Notes: a model not told the origin generated them from the letters alone. Shown: positions 46,668 to 56,568, numbered from the stretch's first letter. The stretch: DNA of 64,000 bases from Methanomassiliicoccaceae archaeon (GCA_003550345.1 PUJZ01000017.1:30225-94224), one strand, 5' to 3'. Program-made: numbers and translations.

Positions 46668-47128
46668 CAGTAATCATCCTCCAGGTGTCCCTCGGATACC
46701 AGGTGGGATACCAGGTTCCTCCTGTTTCGGTACATCCCGCCTTTGGCGCGGAGATAGTACTTGCGGTACACCGCGGGGCTTATCCTCCCCTCGTCGCGCA
46801 GGGTCTTGAGCTCGTCGCGCAGGGCGCGGATGGTCCCCATCCAGACGCCCTTGTCGGAGAGCCGGGCGTTGCTGGTGCCCTTGCGGCTCCCGTGGCCTTT
46901 GCGGCGGCCCTTGGCCTTCTGCGCCGCGGCGTGGCGGGCACGGCCCTTCGATATGCCCTTCTTGGGAAGGGCCTTGATTATCCCGGAGTCCACGGCGGTC
47001 CTGATGTCGGCGCGGGTTATGCAGTCCGCGACCTCCTCCAGACTGTTGGGGTCTATCCAGACGCGGTTCTCGCCGCATTTCAGGACGTCCGCCGCCATTC
47101 TCCTCTGGTTGCTGAGGTCCATGTTCAT
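46667..47128 (-). CDS. rpl19e: 50S ribosomal protein L19e
   Basis: LSNQRRMAADVLKCGENRVWIDPN; ATGA overlap with rpl32e stop. Confidence 0.95.
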   Translation of the reverse strand: MNMDLSNQRRMAADVLKCGENRVWIDPNSLEEVADCITRADIRTAVDSGIIKALPKKGISKGRARHAAAQKAKGRRKGHGSRKGTSNARLSDKGVWMGTIRALRDELKTLRDEGRISPAVYRKYYLRAKGGMYRNRRNLVSHLVSEGHLEDDY

Positions 47129-47811
47129 CCCATCCTGTTGAGGACCCTTATGCCGAGCTCTTCGGCCATGTCCTCTATGTCGATCCTCTTCTTCACTCCC
47201 ACCGTGGAGGCGATGCGCACCGCCTGCACCTTGGGGTCCACGCCCTCGAGCTGGGAGGTGTTGTGCACCAGCACCTCGGCGAATCCCGAGGGGTGCAGCC
47301 CGCGGACGTCCTTCGGCCCGCGGAATCCGACCTTCACCCGTGGCGGGCGGTGCTTGAAGCCGCGCCTCATCTTGGAATGGATGCCCTTGGGCCGGCGCCA
47401 CTTGTCGCCCAGCTTGCTGTAGCGGAACCACTCCTGCCTCTTGAAGGCGGGGCGGTTCGCGCTCAGCCTGGAGCGCAGCGACAGGCGGGCGCGGACGGCG
47501 TCGTCGAGCTCGGGCTTGGCCTTGGCCACGTGGACGCCTTCCTCGGCCTCCTCCTCGTCGACGATCTCCACGTCCTCGGGCTCTTCGTCCTCTTCCTCCT
47601 CTTCGATGATGACCGCGTCGGCGAGGGCGTCCCTCCACTTCTCAACGGTCTTGGGGCCCACTCCCTTGAGCATCCCCATTATGTCCTTGACGGTCTCCTC
47701 GTCCTCAAGGGCCTCGCTCATGTCGGCCAATGACTCGATGTTCATGTCCGCCAGGAGCTCGATGTGCTCCTCCTTGAGGCCAGGCAGCTCATTCAGCTTC
47801 TCAATGCTCAT
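47125..47811 (-). CDS. rpl32e: 50S ribosomal protein L32e with N-terminal helix-hairpin-helix and acidic linker
   Basis: C-term FKRQEWFRYSKLGDKWRRPKGIHSKMR; N-term LKGVGPKTVEKW HhH. Confidence 0.94.
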   Translation of the reverse strand: MSIEKLNELPGLKEEHIELLADMNIESLADMSEALEDEETVKDIMGMLKGVGPKTVEKWRDALADAVIIEEEEEDEEPEDVEIVDEEEAEEGVHVAKAKPELDDAVRARLSLRSRLSANRPAFKRQEWFRYSKLGDKWRRPKGIHSKMRRGFKHRPPRVKVGFRGPKDVRGLHPSGFAEVLVHNTSQLEGVDPKVQAVRIASTVGVKKRIDIEDMAEELGIRVLNRMG

Positions 47812-48386
47812 TCGCTCACCCTCTTGCCCTTGTCGACGATGTATATGCCGTCCTGGAAAGTGCGGCGGTCGAAGCCGCGGCGGCGGGTCGCCTTCTCGAT
47901 GTTGGCGGCGGTCTGCCCGGCGGCCTCGCGGTCGATGCTCTCCAGGGTCACGTCGGCCCCTTTGACGGAGACCTTGACCTTGTCGGCTATCTTGGCGAAG
48001 CGCCTCGCCTTGCCGCCCATGTAGTTGTCTATCATCACCATGTCGTCCTTGACGCTGACCTTCATGGGGAAGTGGGAGTACACCACCTTCATGTTGTAGG
48101 TGTAACCCTCCTTGACGCCGTACATCATGTTGCGGATGTGCGACTCGAAGGTCCCGATGATGGCCTTCTCCCGCACCCGCGGAAGCTCCGACCTCAGGTT
48201 GACCTTGTCCTCGGAGACCGAGATGTCCACCCGCGGGAACCTGAACTCCCGCGAGAGCTCGCCCTTGGGACCCTTCACGGTCAGCGTGTCGCCCTCCTTG
48301 GTGACGGTGACGTCATCGAGTATCTCTATCTCTTTGTCGATGATACCGGTTATTGCCATCTCCTTCACCTCAGTAGACGTATGCAA
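47808..48386 (-). CDS. rpl6p: 50S ribosomal protein L6 (uL6)
   Basis: [23 protein letters not shown]. Confidence 0.95.
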   Translation of the reverse strand: MHTSTEVKEMAITGIIDKEIEILDDVTVTKEGDTLTVKGPKGELSREFRFPRVDISVSEDKVNLRSELPRVREKAIIGTFESHIRNMMYGVKEGYTYNMKVVYSHFPMKVSVKDDMVMIDNYMGGKARRFAKIADKVKVSVKGADVTLESIDREAAGQTAANIEKATRRRGFDRRTFQDGIYIVDKGKRVSE

Positions 48387-48759
48387 GCAGTTTGCCGCCC
48401 AGGCCCAGGTCCTTGGCCTGGGCGTGGGTTATTACCCCCTCGGTCGTCGTCAGGATGAGGACCCCGAAGTCCTGGGCCGGCAGATAGCGGGCCTCGAACT
48501 TCTCCAGTTCTCCCCTCTTGACCGAGTAGCGGGGCTTGATCACGCCACAGTTGTTTATGGCGCCCTTCATCATCACACGGAACTCGCCCGCCCTGCCATC
48601 CTCGATGTACTCGAACTGGTTGATGTATCCGTGGTCCTGCATGACCTTCAGCACGCGGCCGATGAGCTTGGATGACGGTCTGATGTAACATTCGCTCTTG
48701 CCCACCGCTGCGGCGTTCTTCATGATCGACATCGCGTCGTTCAAAGGATCACTCTGCAT
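48370..48759 (-). CDS. rps8p: 30S ribosomal protein S8 (uS8)
   Basis: [43 protein letters not shown]. Confidence 0.95.
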   Translation of the reverse strand: MQSDPLNDAMSIMKNAAAVGKSECYIRPSSKLIGRVLKVMQDHGYINQFEYIEDGRAGEFRVMMKGAINNCGVIKPRYSVKRGELEKFEARYLPAQDFGVLILTTTEGVITHAQAKDLGLGGKLLAYVY

Positions 48760-48768
48760 TTCATCACC

Positions 48769-48915
48769 TCACGAATACTTCTTGAATCCCAGCTGGGGAG
48801 CGATCTCCCTGAAGCACTGGCGGCAGAGGTGCATACCGTATCTCCTGATTATGCCGCGCTTCCTGCCGCAGCGGCTGCACCCTTCGGTCCTGCCGAATTC
48901 TTTCTTGGGTTTCAT
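48769..48915 (-). CDS. rps14p: 30S ribosomal protein S14 (uS14)
   Basis: 48 aa [43 protein letters not shown]. Confidence 0.95.
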   Translation of the reverse strand: MKPKKEFGRTEGCSRCGRKRGIIRRYGMHLCRQCFREIAPQLGFKKYS

Positions 48916-49421
48916 TCCACCACCTCGAGGCCGAAGTTCTCCTTCATGTAGGCCTGCGCCTCCTCGGGCGTGACGCGGTGACCGCGCGGTATCTTGCGCC
49001 TCATCACCCGCCTCTGGGTAACACGGTAGCCTGGTCTCTTCAGGACCACGTTGACGTCCATTCCGAATATGCCGATCTCCGGGTCGTACTTCATGCCCTC
49101 GAAGTCGGTGTAGTCGCTGATGCCGAAGGAGAGGTTGCCCTCCGGGTCGAACGAGTAGACCGGAAGGCGCATGTCCCTTATCTCCAGGGCCTTGGCGAGG
49201 AAGTCTGTCGCATCCTCGCCGCGCAGGGTCACCTTGCATCCCAGGGGCATGCCCTTGCGGATGCCGAGGTCGCGGTTGATGGTCCTCGACATGGTCTGGA
49301 CCGAGGGCTGCCCGGTCACCATCTCGATGACCTTCTGCGCCTTGACCAGCCGCTCGCCGGCCTCGCCGACGCCGATGTTGACCGTCACCTTCTCTATCCG
49401 GGGCTCGAGCATGGGGTTCAT
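48912..49421 (-). CDS. rpl5p: 50S ribosomal protein L5 (uL5)
   Basis: [25 protein letters not shown]. Confidence 0.95.
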   Translation of the reverse strand: MNPMLEPRIEKVTVNIGVGEAGERLVKAQKVIEMVTGQPSVQTMSRTINRDLGIRKGMPLGCKVTLRGEDATDFLAKALEIRDMRLPVYSFDPEGNLSFGISDYTDFEGMKYDPEIGIFGMDVNVVLKRPGYRVTQRRVMRRKIPRGHRVTPEEAQAYMKENFGLEVVE

Positions 49422-50125
49422 GCCGGCACCTCCGGGAGCATTATCGCCGGCGATCCGCTGCCGATGATGAACACGTTGTCCTTGACGGTCTCATGGCCGT
49501 TGGTGAAGCGGACCACGTTGGGCGTGGGCCTGCGCGTGACCTGGTACTCCTCCACGGTGGCCACCTCTCCGGCGAGGCTGCCGCGGATCACCAGCGCCAC
49601 CCCTCCCTTGTCGAGGGGGTAGTGGTCGATTATCTCCTGGCTGGGGACGGCCATCTTGAGGACGTCCCCGGTGCGGTACCTGTCCTCGTCGAGGACGATG
49701 TTCCGCCCGTCGTGCAGGTTGATCTGCACCCTGCCGCCCTTGACCGAGGTCTTGTCCTCGACACGCACCAGCTTCCAGGCGGCGTCAGCGGCCTCGATGG
49801 GCATCAGTGTTATCTTGCCCTTGTCGCTGAGCAGGACGCGGTAGTTCGCGTCGAGCTTGGGGACGGTGACGACGTCCATGATGCCGATGGGCATCTTGGC
49901 GCTCTTCACCTTCCTGCCGTCGACGAGTATCTCTCTCCTGCCGATGATCCCCTCCGCCTCGCGGGCGGTGTCACAGAGCCCTAGCACATCCCTGACAAGC
50001 AGCAGGGCGGGCATGCTGTTCTCCACCGAATGCGGGCCGGGGGACTGCTTCGTCACCCAGGTGCTTACCTTCCTCTTGATGGGCCAGGTCCTGGGCGCGG
50101 TGAGCCTCTTCATATAGCCGCTCAT
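49418..50125 (-). CDS. rps4e: 30S ribosomal protein S4e
   Basis: [45 protein letters not shown]. Confidence 0.95.
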   Translation of the reverse strand: MSGYMKRLTAPRTWPIKRKVSTWVTKQSPGPHSVENSMPALLLVRDVLGLCDTAREAEGIIGRREILVDGRKVKSAKMPIGIMDVVTVPKLDANYRVLLSDKGKITLMPIEAADAAWKLVRVEDKTSVKGGRVQINLHDGRNIVLDEDRYRTGDVLKMAVPSQEIIDHYPLDKGGVALVIRGSLAGEVATVEEYQVTRRPTPNVVRFTNGHETVKDNVFIIGSGSPAIMLPEVPA

Positions 50126-50508
50126 TCTGCCACCTCATTCTTCCTCAGGAGCTTGTCCTTCCGCCATTCGTCGGAGAGCTCCAGCTTGGTTATCATAACG
50201 TTCGACGCGTGCACCGGGGCGCTGACCTCGGTGCCGTCCGCCTGGGCCGCGGTGACGCCCTCGACGCTCACCCTGCCCGTCCTGGTCTTGACCTCCAGGA
50301 CCTTTCCCTCGATGCCGCGCACGTCCTCGTTGCCGCGGGTCACCATCACGGTGTCCCCGGCGACGACGGGCATCGACCTCTTGCCGTACTTCTCCTTCAG
50401 CTCGGGGCTGAGGGGGGAGGCCACTGCCTTCCTGCGAGCATGGTTGGGAGCGTTGTAATGCGCCTTCCTCTGCTTTCTGGCTTTGCTGCTCTTTACCATC
50501 TTGCCCAC
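50122..50508 (-). CDS. rpl24p: 50S ribosomal protein L24 (uL24)
   Basis: SSKARKQRKAHYNAPNHARRK...DTVMVTRGNEDVRGIEGKVLEV. Confidence 0.95.
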   Translation of the reverse strand: MGKMVKSSKARKQRKAHYNAPNHARRKAVASPLSPELKEKYGKRSMPVVAGDTVMVTRGNEDVRGIEGKVLEVKTRTGRVSVEGVTAAQADGTEVSAPVHASNVMITKLELSDEWRKDKLLRKNEVAE

Positions 50509-50509
50509 C

Positions 50510-50908
50510 TCACACTATCATCGACGCCGTCGCCGATACGCGGGGCCACCTCTCGGCGGACTCGCGGGCCACCGGGCCCTTGATGTCGGTCCCCTTGGTG
50601 TCGCCCTCCTCGGTGGTAACCACCGCGGCGTTGTCCTCGAAGAAGACCATGGTCCCGTCGGGGCGGCGGTAGGGCCTCTTCTGCCTGACGATGACCGCGT
50701 GCACTATCTGACGCCTCATCTCCGGGGTGCCCTTCTTCACCGATCCTATCACAATGTCGCCCACGGCGGCGCGGGGGGATCTCCGCGCCACCCCTTTGTA
50801 GCCGGGCACCGCTATGACCTCTATCACCTTGGCTCCGGTGTTGTCCACCACATCGAGCCTGGTGCCGGTCTGGATGCCTTTGGTCTGATTGCCTGCCAAT
50901 CCCTTCAT
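50510..50908 (-). CDS. rpl14p: 50S ribosomal protein L14 (uL14)
   Basis: GIQTGTRLDVVDNTGAKVIEVIAVPGY. Confidence 0.95.
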   Translation of the reverse strand: MKGLAGNQTKGIQTGTRLDVVDNTGAKVIEVIAVPGYKGVARRSPRAAVGDIVIGSVKKGTPEMRRQIVHAVIVRQKRPYRRPDGTMVFFEDNAAVVTTEEGDTKGTDIKGPVARESAERWPRVSATASMIV

Positions 50909-50913
50909 GCCCT

Positions 50914-51243
50914 TCACCTCTTCTCAATGGCCACGAAAGAGACGGTCTTGCTGATGGGGCGGCACTCCATTATCCTGACCTCGTCCCCCGGCCCTATCTC
51001 CATGCAGGAGGGGGCGTGGACCGAGTAACGGCCCGTCCTCTTCTCGTATCTCTCGTACTTGTTCTGGTATCTCAGGTATTTCTTCTCAACCACCGCGGTC
51101 TTGTCCATCTTGGTGGAGACCACCTTGCCGTCGATCAGCCTGCCGCGCACGGAAAGGGTTCCGTGGAAGGGGCAGTTGGGGTCGTTGCAGGTGGAGGCGG
51201 GAGGGTTGACGTCGATGCCTATGTCTCTGATCTTGCTATCCAT
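50914..51243 (-). CDS. rps17p: 30S ribosomal protein S17 (uS17)
   Basis: CPFHGTLSVRGRLIDGKVVSTKMDKTAVVEKKYLRYQNKYERYEKR. Confidence 0.95.
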   Translation of the reverse strand: MDSKIRDIGIDVNPPASTCNDPNCPFHGTLSVRGRLIDGKVVSTKMDKTAVVEKKYLRYQNKYERYEKRTGRYSVHAPSCMEIGPGDEVRIMECRPISKTVSFVAIEKR

Positions 51244-51247
51244 GGGA

Positions 51248-51505
51248 TCACCTAACCTTCTTTATCCTGTCCTCTGGTCGGTGCAGTATGTCTGAACCTT
51301 GTATGGCTATGCCCTGTTCATCGTATGTGAAGAGGAACTCGTTGCCTTCCTTGGGCACCGTCCTCTCCCCCTTGGGGGTGGAGATGACGAACGTGTTGCG
51401 GGTCTCGTCCACGACCCTGCCGCGCATGCCGTTGAACGTGCCGCGCGACACCACTTCCGTGCTCAAGCCTATGAGTTCCATTCTCATCAGATCCTTCTTC
51501 TTCAT
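51248..51505 (-). CDS. rnp1: Ribonuclease P protein component 1 (Rpp29/Pop4)
   Basis: MELIGLSTEVVSRGTFNGMRGRVVDETRNTFVI; spc position. Confidence 0.9.
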   Translation of the reverse strand: MKKKDLMRMELIGLSTEVVSRGTFNGMRGRVVDETRNTFVISTPKGERTVPKEGNEFLFTYDEQGIAIQGSDILHRPEDRIKKVR

Positions 51506-51506
51506 G

Positions 51507-51806
51507 TCACCGGACCTCGGCCGAGAAGCCCATGTCCTCCAGCACGGATTTCACCTTCTTCTTGTGATTCCCCTGGAGTTCGATGCGGCCGTCCTTGGCG
51601 GTGCCTCCGGCGGCGCATCGGTTCTTGAGCTGTCTAGCCAGGTCGTCTATGTCTATGTCGTTCTCATCGATCCCCTCGATGACGGTGACGGTCTTGCCGT
51701 ATCTACGGCTGTCAGTGCTGATCCTCACGCTCTGCTGCTCGCGAGCTATCTCCTCGCACATGCAGAGCTCTTTCGGAAGTCCACATACGGGGCAGATCTC
51801 CGCCAT
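51507..51806 (-). CDS. Translation initiation factor aIF1 (SUI1)
   Basis: CPVCGLPKELCMCEEIAREQQSVRISTDSRRYGKTVTVIEGID...LKNRCAAGGTAKDGRIELQGNHKKKV. Confidence 0.93.
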   Translation of the reverse strand: MAEICPVCGLPKELCMCEEIAREQQSVRISTDSRRYGKTVTVIEGIDENDIDIDDLARQLKNRCAAGGTAKDGRIELQGNHKKKVKSVLEDMGFSAEVR

Positions 51807-52006
51807 TACCTCTTCTCCTCCCTTTGGACGGTGAGGATGCGGGCGATGTTGGTCCTCAGGGTCCTTATCATGCCCGGGTTGGCGGGCGCCCCGCCCATGG
51901 CGGCGGTGCCCCTCTCGTGCATGAGCTCGTCCCTGAGCTCCTTGAGCTTCTGCTCGCGCTCCTCGGCGCTCATCTCTCTTGCCTCAGAGGCCTTTATGGA
52001 TGTCAT
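51806..52006 (-). CDS. rpl29p: 50S ribosomal protein L29 (uL29)
   Basis: EREQKLKELRDELMHERGTAAMGGAPANPGMIRTLRTNIARILTVQREE. Confidence 0.94.
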   Translation of the reverse strand: MTSIKASEAREMSAEEREQKLKELRDELMHERGTAAMGGAPANPGMIRTLRTNIARILTVQREEKR

Positions 52007-52845
52007 TGCTCCTCCTCCGCTTCTCCGGGCGCCTCCTCAGCGGGCCCTTCGGCGGCGTTCTCCGCCGTCTCCTCTGCGGGGTTGGCGGCCGCCTCCTCAG
52101 CTTCGGGCTCGGACCCGGCTGCGGGCTCCTCGACGGGCTCCTCAATGGGCTCCTCGACGGCATCGTCGGCCTCGAGGACGGCGTCCTCCATCTCCTCGGA
52201 GTCCTCCGCCGGGGCGGCGAAGAGCTCAGGGAGGACGTCGGCCGCCTCCGTCTTGGAGATGACGGTTATGTCCGAGGGCAGTGTCGACCCCGGCCTCATT
52301 ATCTCCACCGTGCAGCCGATGACGCCCTGCTTCAGCTTGGCGACCGCGTAGCCGCTGTCGATGAACTGCAGCTTGGGCTCGCCGCAGAACTTGATGTAGC
52401 CGTCCTTGAACTTCTCGCATCGGTGCCTCTGCCCGGTGAGCTTGCCGGAGACCACCACCTGGCAGCCGCGGGCGCCGGACTCCATTATGCGTCGCACCGA
52501 GGAGTGGCCAGCGCGGCGGAAGTGCCATCCGCGCTCCAGCGCGAAGGCGAGCTTCTCCGCCATTATCTGGGCGTTGAGGTTGGGGTCCTCGACCTCCTGC
52601 ACCTCGATCTGAGGGTTGTCGAAGCCGAAGTTGTTCTCGATGGCGCTGGTCAGGTTCTTGATGGTCTGACCGCGCCTGCCGATGACCAGGCCTGGCCTCT
52701 CGGTGGTGAGGACCACGCGGGTCCCCATGGGTGTCCTCTGTATGTCCAATCCGCCGAATCCCGCCCTGCTTACCTCCTTCATGAGGTACTCCTTGAGAAG
52801 GACCCTGCGGACGTTCTCGGCGACGAATCTGCGTTCTGACGCCAT
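52003..52845 (-). CDS. rps3p: 30S ribosomal protein S3 (uS3) with acidic C-terminal extension
   Basis: KH domain VIGRRGQTIKNLTSAIE; about 60-aa E/A-rich C-terminal tail. Confidence 0.95.
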   Translation of the reverse strand: MASERRFVAENVRRVLLKEYLMKEVSRAGFGGLDIQRTPMGTRVVLTTERPGLVIGRRGQTIKNLTSAIENNFGFDNPQIEVQEVEDPNLNAQIMAEKLAFALERGWHFRRAGHSSVRRIMESGARGCQVVVSGKLTGQRHRCEKFKDGYIKFCGEPKLQFIDSGYAVAKLKQGVIGCTVEIMRPGSTLPSDITVISKTEAADVLPELFAAPAEDSEEMEDAVLEADDAVEEPIEEPVEEPAAGSEPEAEEAAANPAEETAENAAEGPAEEAPGEAEEEQ

Positions 52846-52847
52846 GA

Positions 52848-53297
52848 TTACTCAACCTCCTCCAGGACGATCTCCACGTTGACCGTCTGCTGGTTCCACT
52901 GGGTGGCGCGGCCGTAGGCACGGGGGCGGTGGCCCGGTATGGTCCTCCCCAGAGAGGAGGAGACCGTCGCCAGCACCATGCTGTCGGGCTCCAGGCCCTT
53001 GTACTCCGCATTGGCGGCGGCGTTCTCCACCACCTTCAATATGGCCTTGGCGGCCTTCTGCGGGTAGCGGCCGGGGCCTACCCCGGCCTTGTGGGAGACG
53101 CGCTTCTTGAAGCGGCGCATCGGCACCGCCTTCTTCAGCTCGATCACCTCGCCGAGCACGCCTTTGGCCTCCTCCACGTCCATGCCGCGGATCATCTTGC
53201 ATATCTCGCGGGAGTGCCGGGGGGATATGGGAAGCTCCTTGCCGATTGCCTTGGCGGTGACGTCCGGATCTGTCTGCACTGTGTATCCTGCCATCAT
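52848..53297 (-). CDS. rpl22p: 50S ribosomal protein L22 (uL22)
   Basis: KELPISPRHSREICKMIRGM..VSHKAGVGPGRYPQKAAKAILKVVENAAANAEYKGL. Confidence 0.95.
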   Translation of the reverse strand: MMAGYTVQTDPDVTAKAIGKELPISPRHSREICKMIRGMDVEEAKGVLGEVIELKKAVPMRRFKKRVSHKAGVGPGRYPQKAAKAILKVVENAAANAEYKGLEPDSMVLATVSSSLGRTIPGHRPRAYGRATQWNQQTVNVEIVLEEVE

Positions 53298-53303
53298 CTC
53301 ACC

Positions 53304-53774
53304 TCACTTCAGCGGCATGAACTTCGACGACCTGGTGGCGCCGACGCCCGGTCCGGAGTGCTGCGGCGTCCTCCGGGTGAGGGCGAACTCCCCCAGGAAG
53401 TGGCCGATCATCTCCGGCTTGATCTCGATCTCCTTGAATTCCTTACCTGTGTACACGGCCACGGACTTGCCCACGAACTGCGGTATGACCGGGATGTCGC
53501 GGCGGTGGGTCCGGACAGTCTGGCCGTCGGAGGCCTTCAGCTTGTCCACCAGGACCTTCTGCTCAGGGTTGAGGCCCAGCTCATAGGTGCGCCTCGCCCG
53601 TGAAGGGAGGAGCTCCAACATCTCATCGAAGGGCATCTCCAGGAGCTCCTCCATGGTGTAACCGCGATAGGTGAACTCCTTCTTCCTCCGCGCCTGTATC
53701 GCGCTGGCCTTCTTACGGGCCCTCCTCCTAGATGCCTTCGCCGAGCCGGCCATGATCTTCTTTCTTCTTGCCAT
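53304..53774 (-). CDS. rps19p: 30S ribosomal protein S19 (uS19)
   Basis: VRTHRRDIPVIPQFVGKSVAVYTGKEFKEIEIKPEMIGHFLGEFALTRR. Confidence 0.95.
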   Translation of the reverse strand: MARRKKIMAGSAKASRRRARKKASAIQARRKKEFTYRGYTMEELLEMPFDEMLELLPSRARRTYELGLNPEQKVLVDKLKASDGQTVRTHRRDIPVIPQFVGKSVAVYTGKEFKEIEIKPEMIGHFLGEFALTRRTPQHSGPGVGATRSSKFMPLK

Positions 53775-53779
53775 TTAGA

Positions 53780-54481
53780 TCACTTCCTCCTCTTCTTCTT
53801 CTTGGGCGAAAGGCGGCCCACCTTCCTGCCCGGGGGAGCGTTCCTGCTCACGGTGCTGGGCACCCCCACGTGCTGGTGGCTTCCGCCGCCGTGGGGGTGG
53901 TCGACGGGGTTCATCGCCACGCCGCTCACCTTCACATTCGCCTTGCTCCTGGAGCGGTAGCTGTGGAACTTCTTCCCCGACTTGCCCATGGGCTTGTCGG
54001 TCCTGCCGCTGCCGGCCACGATGCCTACCGCGCCTCGGCATTTGGGGTCGAAGGCCTTCATCGCGCCGGAGGGCATCATCACCGTGACCTTGTTGCCGCG
54101 GCTGACGACGGTGCCGCTGGTCCCGGCGGTGCGTATGAACTTGCCGCCGTCGCCAGGCAGCTTCTCCAGGTTGTGGACCGGAGTGCCCTCGGGGATGCTC
54201 CCCAGAGGCATGACGTTGCCGGGACGCAGCTGGGCCACGTCGCCCACCTGCATGTCCTGTCCGACCTTCATGCCCTCAGCGGCTATGGTGTAGACCTTGT
54301 TGCCGTCGAAATCCACCAGCGCCATGGGGCTGGTCCTGCCGGGGGCGTGGACCAGGTCCAATATCTTGCCGACTCCGCTGTCGTTGCGGGGGTGGGACGC
54401 CTCGGAGAGGTGCCTGTGGCTGGGGGAACGGTAGTGGGAGCCTCCTCGCCCCCTTCTCTGCGTTATCAGTCTCTTTCCCAT
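53780..54481 (-). CDS. rpl2p: 50S ribosomal protein L2 (uL2)
   Basis: GVAMNPVDHPHGGGSHQHVG. Confidence 0.96.
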   Translation of the reverse strand: MGKRLITQRRGRGGSHYRSPSHRHLSEASHPRNDSGVGKILDLVHAPGRTSPMALVDFDGNKVYTIAAEGMKVGQDMQVGDVAQLRPGNVMPLGSIPEGTPVHNLEKLPGDGGKFIRTAGTSGTVVSRGNKVTVMMPSGAMKAFDPKCRGAVGIVAGSGRTDKPMGKSGKKFHSYRSRSKANVKVSGVAMNPVDHPHGGGSHQHVGVPSTVSRNAPPGRKVGRLSPKKKKRRK

Positions 54482-54493
54482 GTCTATCTCCCC

Positions 54494-54775
54494 TCAGAAC
54501 ACTCCTATCCTGGAGCCTACCTCCTCGGCGGAGTAGCCTTCGGCAAGCTTGATTATGGCGTGCTTGCCGTTCTTCTCTATCCTGGTCCAGACCTTCTCCA
54601 CCTTGACATCGAAGCGCTCCTCGAAGGCCGCCTTTATCTCAGCCTTGTCGGCGTCGCGGTGCACGATGAACTCCAGTCGGTTGCCGTCGCGGTAGCCCTG
54701 CACGGGCGAGCCGGAGAGGTGGTTCATCGACTTCTCGGTCACGTAGGGGTGTATCAGGATGCTGTCCTTCTTCAT
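54494..54775 (-). CDS. rpl23p: 50S ribosomal protein L23 (uL23)
   Basis: ILIHPYVTEKSMNHL..NRLEFIVHRDADKAEIKAAFEERFDVKVEKV; ATGA overlap. Confidence 0.95.
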   Translation of the reverse strand: MKKDSILIHPYVTEKSMNHLSGSPVQGYRDGNRLEFIVHRDADKAEIKAAFEERFDVKVEKVWTRIEKNGKHAIIKLAEGYSAEEVGSRIGVF

Positions 54776-55554
54776 GCTCGCCACTCTCCTATCTTCCTGA
54801 GGGCGGACTCGCTGAACACCGTCAGCCTTCCGGGCGATCCGCCGGGGGCGAGTATGCTGGAGTTGAGGGAGTCCACCGAAGCGACCTCGACGCCGAGGAT
54901 GTTGGCGGCGCCCTTGAACACCGGCGCGTCCCTGTCGGAGACCACCAGCAGCAGGCTGCGCGGGGTCTTGTACTTGCGGTTGCGCATGGTGCCCTTGCCG
55001 GCGCGTATCTTGCGGCCCTCCTTGGCCCTGACGAGGTCGTCCTCGAGGCCGATGGACGACAGCGCGCGGTAGACCTCGGCGGTGGCCGAGAGCTCCTGGA
55101 CCCCGTCCTCCATCACCAGGGGGAAGCGGAGCTCGCCTTCGAAGAGGTGCCCGCGCGACCTGACGGCGCTCTCGTCGCCGACGGCGGCGAGGGCGGACAG
55201 GCGGGCGAGGGCGCGCTCCTTCTGGTTCATCTTCTTGGACCAGTCCTTCTCCGGGACCGGCGGGTGGGCGCGGCGCCCGGTGACGTTGTTGGGCGACTCG
55301 GCGCCGCGGCGGCCCTGGGTCAGCCTCTGCACCCTGGCGACGCCGCGGCCCTTGCCCCAGGTGCTGACGGCGTGCCTCATGCCCGCCATCTTGGACGGGC
55401 CGTAGGGCTGCCTCCGGTTGGCCTCCGCGGCCACGACCGCCCTTCTGATCATATCGGGGCGGAAGGGGGTCTCGAACGCCGGGGGAACGGCGATGCTCTT
55501 GACCACATCCCCGCTCAGCGAGTAGACGTTGGTTGATCTCTCCTTGCTAGCCAT
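54772..55554 (-). CDS. rpl4p: 50S ribosomal protein L4 (uL4)
   Basis: VYSLSGDVVKSIAVPPAFETPFRPDMIRRAVVAAEANRRQPYG. Confidence 0.95.
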   Translation of the reverse strand: MASKERSTNVYSLSGDVVKSIAVPPAFETPFRPDMIRRAVVAAEANRRQPYGPSKMAGMRHAVSTWGKGRGVARVQRLTQGRRGAESPNNVTGRRAHPPVPEKDWSKKMNQKERALARLSALAAVGDESAVRSRGHLFEGELRFPLVMEDGVQELSATAEVYRALSSIGLEDDLVRAKEGRKIRAGKGTMRNRKYKTPRSLLLVVSDRDAPVFKGAANILGVEVASVDSLNSSILAPGGSPGRLTVFSESALRKIGEWRA

Positions 55555-55556
55555 CT

Positions 55557-56552
55557 TCAGGCCCCCTGCTTGGACTCTGTGGAGACGTAGGTTATGCTGA
55601 CCGGCTCGGCCGACTTCTTGCTCACGCGCACGGGGTCCCTGAACCTGACCAGCCTCTTGGCCGGACCGGGTACGGAACCGTGCACCAGCACGTAGGGGTT
55701 GGAAACCTCTCCGTAAGAAAGGAAGCCGCCCTTGGGGCTTATCTCCGCCCCTTCGGCGCCGATCTTGATTATCTGCTTGTTGAACTCGGTGCGCTGATGG
55801 TAGCCCATCTGCCCCGCCATGGGGACGGTGGGCCTGACGTATCCGGGCCTCTTCGGCCCCAGGTTGCCTATCATGCGGCGGTGCTTGCTGTTCTTGTGGT
55901 CGAGCAGCTTCACGCCGAAGCGCTTCACGGCGCCCTGGAAGCCCTTGCCCTTGGTCACCGCCGAGACGTCGACCAGCGAGCCTTCGCCGGCGAAGTCGGA
56001 GATGCCTATCTCCGTGCCCAGGATGCCTCTGGCGAGCTCCACGCGCTCATCGATGGTCCCGCCGCCGATCCTCAGCTCCATGAGGTCGGGGACCTTCTTG
56101 GGGATCCCCTTGACCAGCCGGGGCTGGGTGTAGGCGAGCACGCGGACGTCCTCGATGTCCGCGCCCTCGTACTTGGAGAACGATGCGTCGTTGTGGTCCT
56201 TGGGCACGCTGAGCCGGCGGGAGAGCAGCGGGTCGAGCTCGTTGGCCCATACCTCGCCGAGCGTCCTGAGGCCGTACTCGCTCGCCTCGTAGAAACGGAC
56301 GGCCGCCACCCTCATGGGCGGCACCTCGAGCACGGTCACCGGGACCTGGACCTCCTGTCCGGAGGTGGTGCTGCTCTCACGGCTGTCCGTGATGAACGCA
56401 TGTGTCATTCCGGCCTTGTAACCGGCGAATCCCTGTACCTTAGGGGCTCCGCTGATCTCAGGCCATGAGTCTAGCCTTGGTGTCTGCCTGGAGGCCCTCT
56501 TCCGCGGGCCGTAGGCTCTCGAACCTCGTTTAGGACGTCTTCTTTGCGGCAT
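55557..56552 (-). CDS. rpl3p: 50S ribosomal protein L3 (uL3)
   Basis: RRPKRGSRAYGPRKRASRQTPRLDSWPE...VTKGKGFQGAVKRFGVK. Confidence 0.96.
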   Translation of the reverse strand: MPQRRRPKRGSRAYGPRKRASRQTPRLDSWPEISGAPKVQGFAGYKAGMTHAFITDSRESSTTSGQEVQVPVTVLEVPPMRVAAVRFYEASEYGLRTLGEVWANELDPLLSRRLSVPKDHNDASFSKYEGADIEDVRVLAYTQPRLVKGIPKKVPDLMELRIGGGTIDERVELARGILGTEIGISDFAGEGSLVDVSAVTKGKGFQGAVKRFGVKLLDHKNSKHRRMIGNLGPKRPGYVRPTVPMAGQMGYHQRTEFNKQIIKIGAEGAEISPKGGFLSYGEVSNPYVLVHGSVPGPAKRLVRFRDPVRVSKKSAEPVSITYVSTESKQGA

Positions 56553-56568
56553 GATATTCCCTCATACC

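Noticed and set aside
47463-47811. Acidic stretch in L32e as a frameshift or fusion artefact
   Set aside because: Frame is continuous with good codon usage and the HhH-like N-term is coherent; treated as a genuine extension
53768-55072. 434-aa plus-strand ORF across L2/L23/L4
   Set aside because: Spans three conserved ribosomal genes on the other strand; spurious
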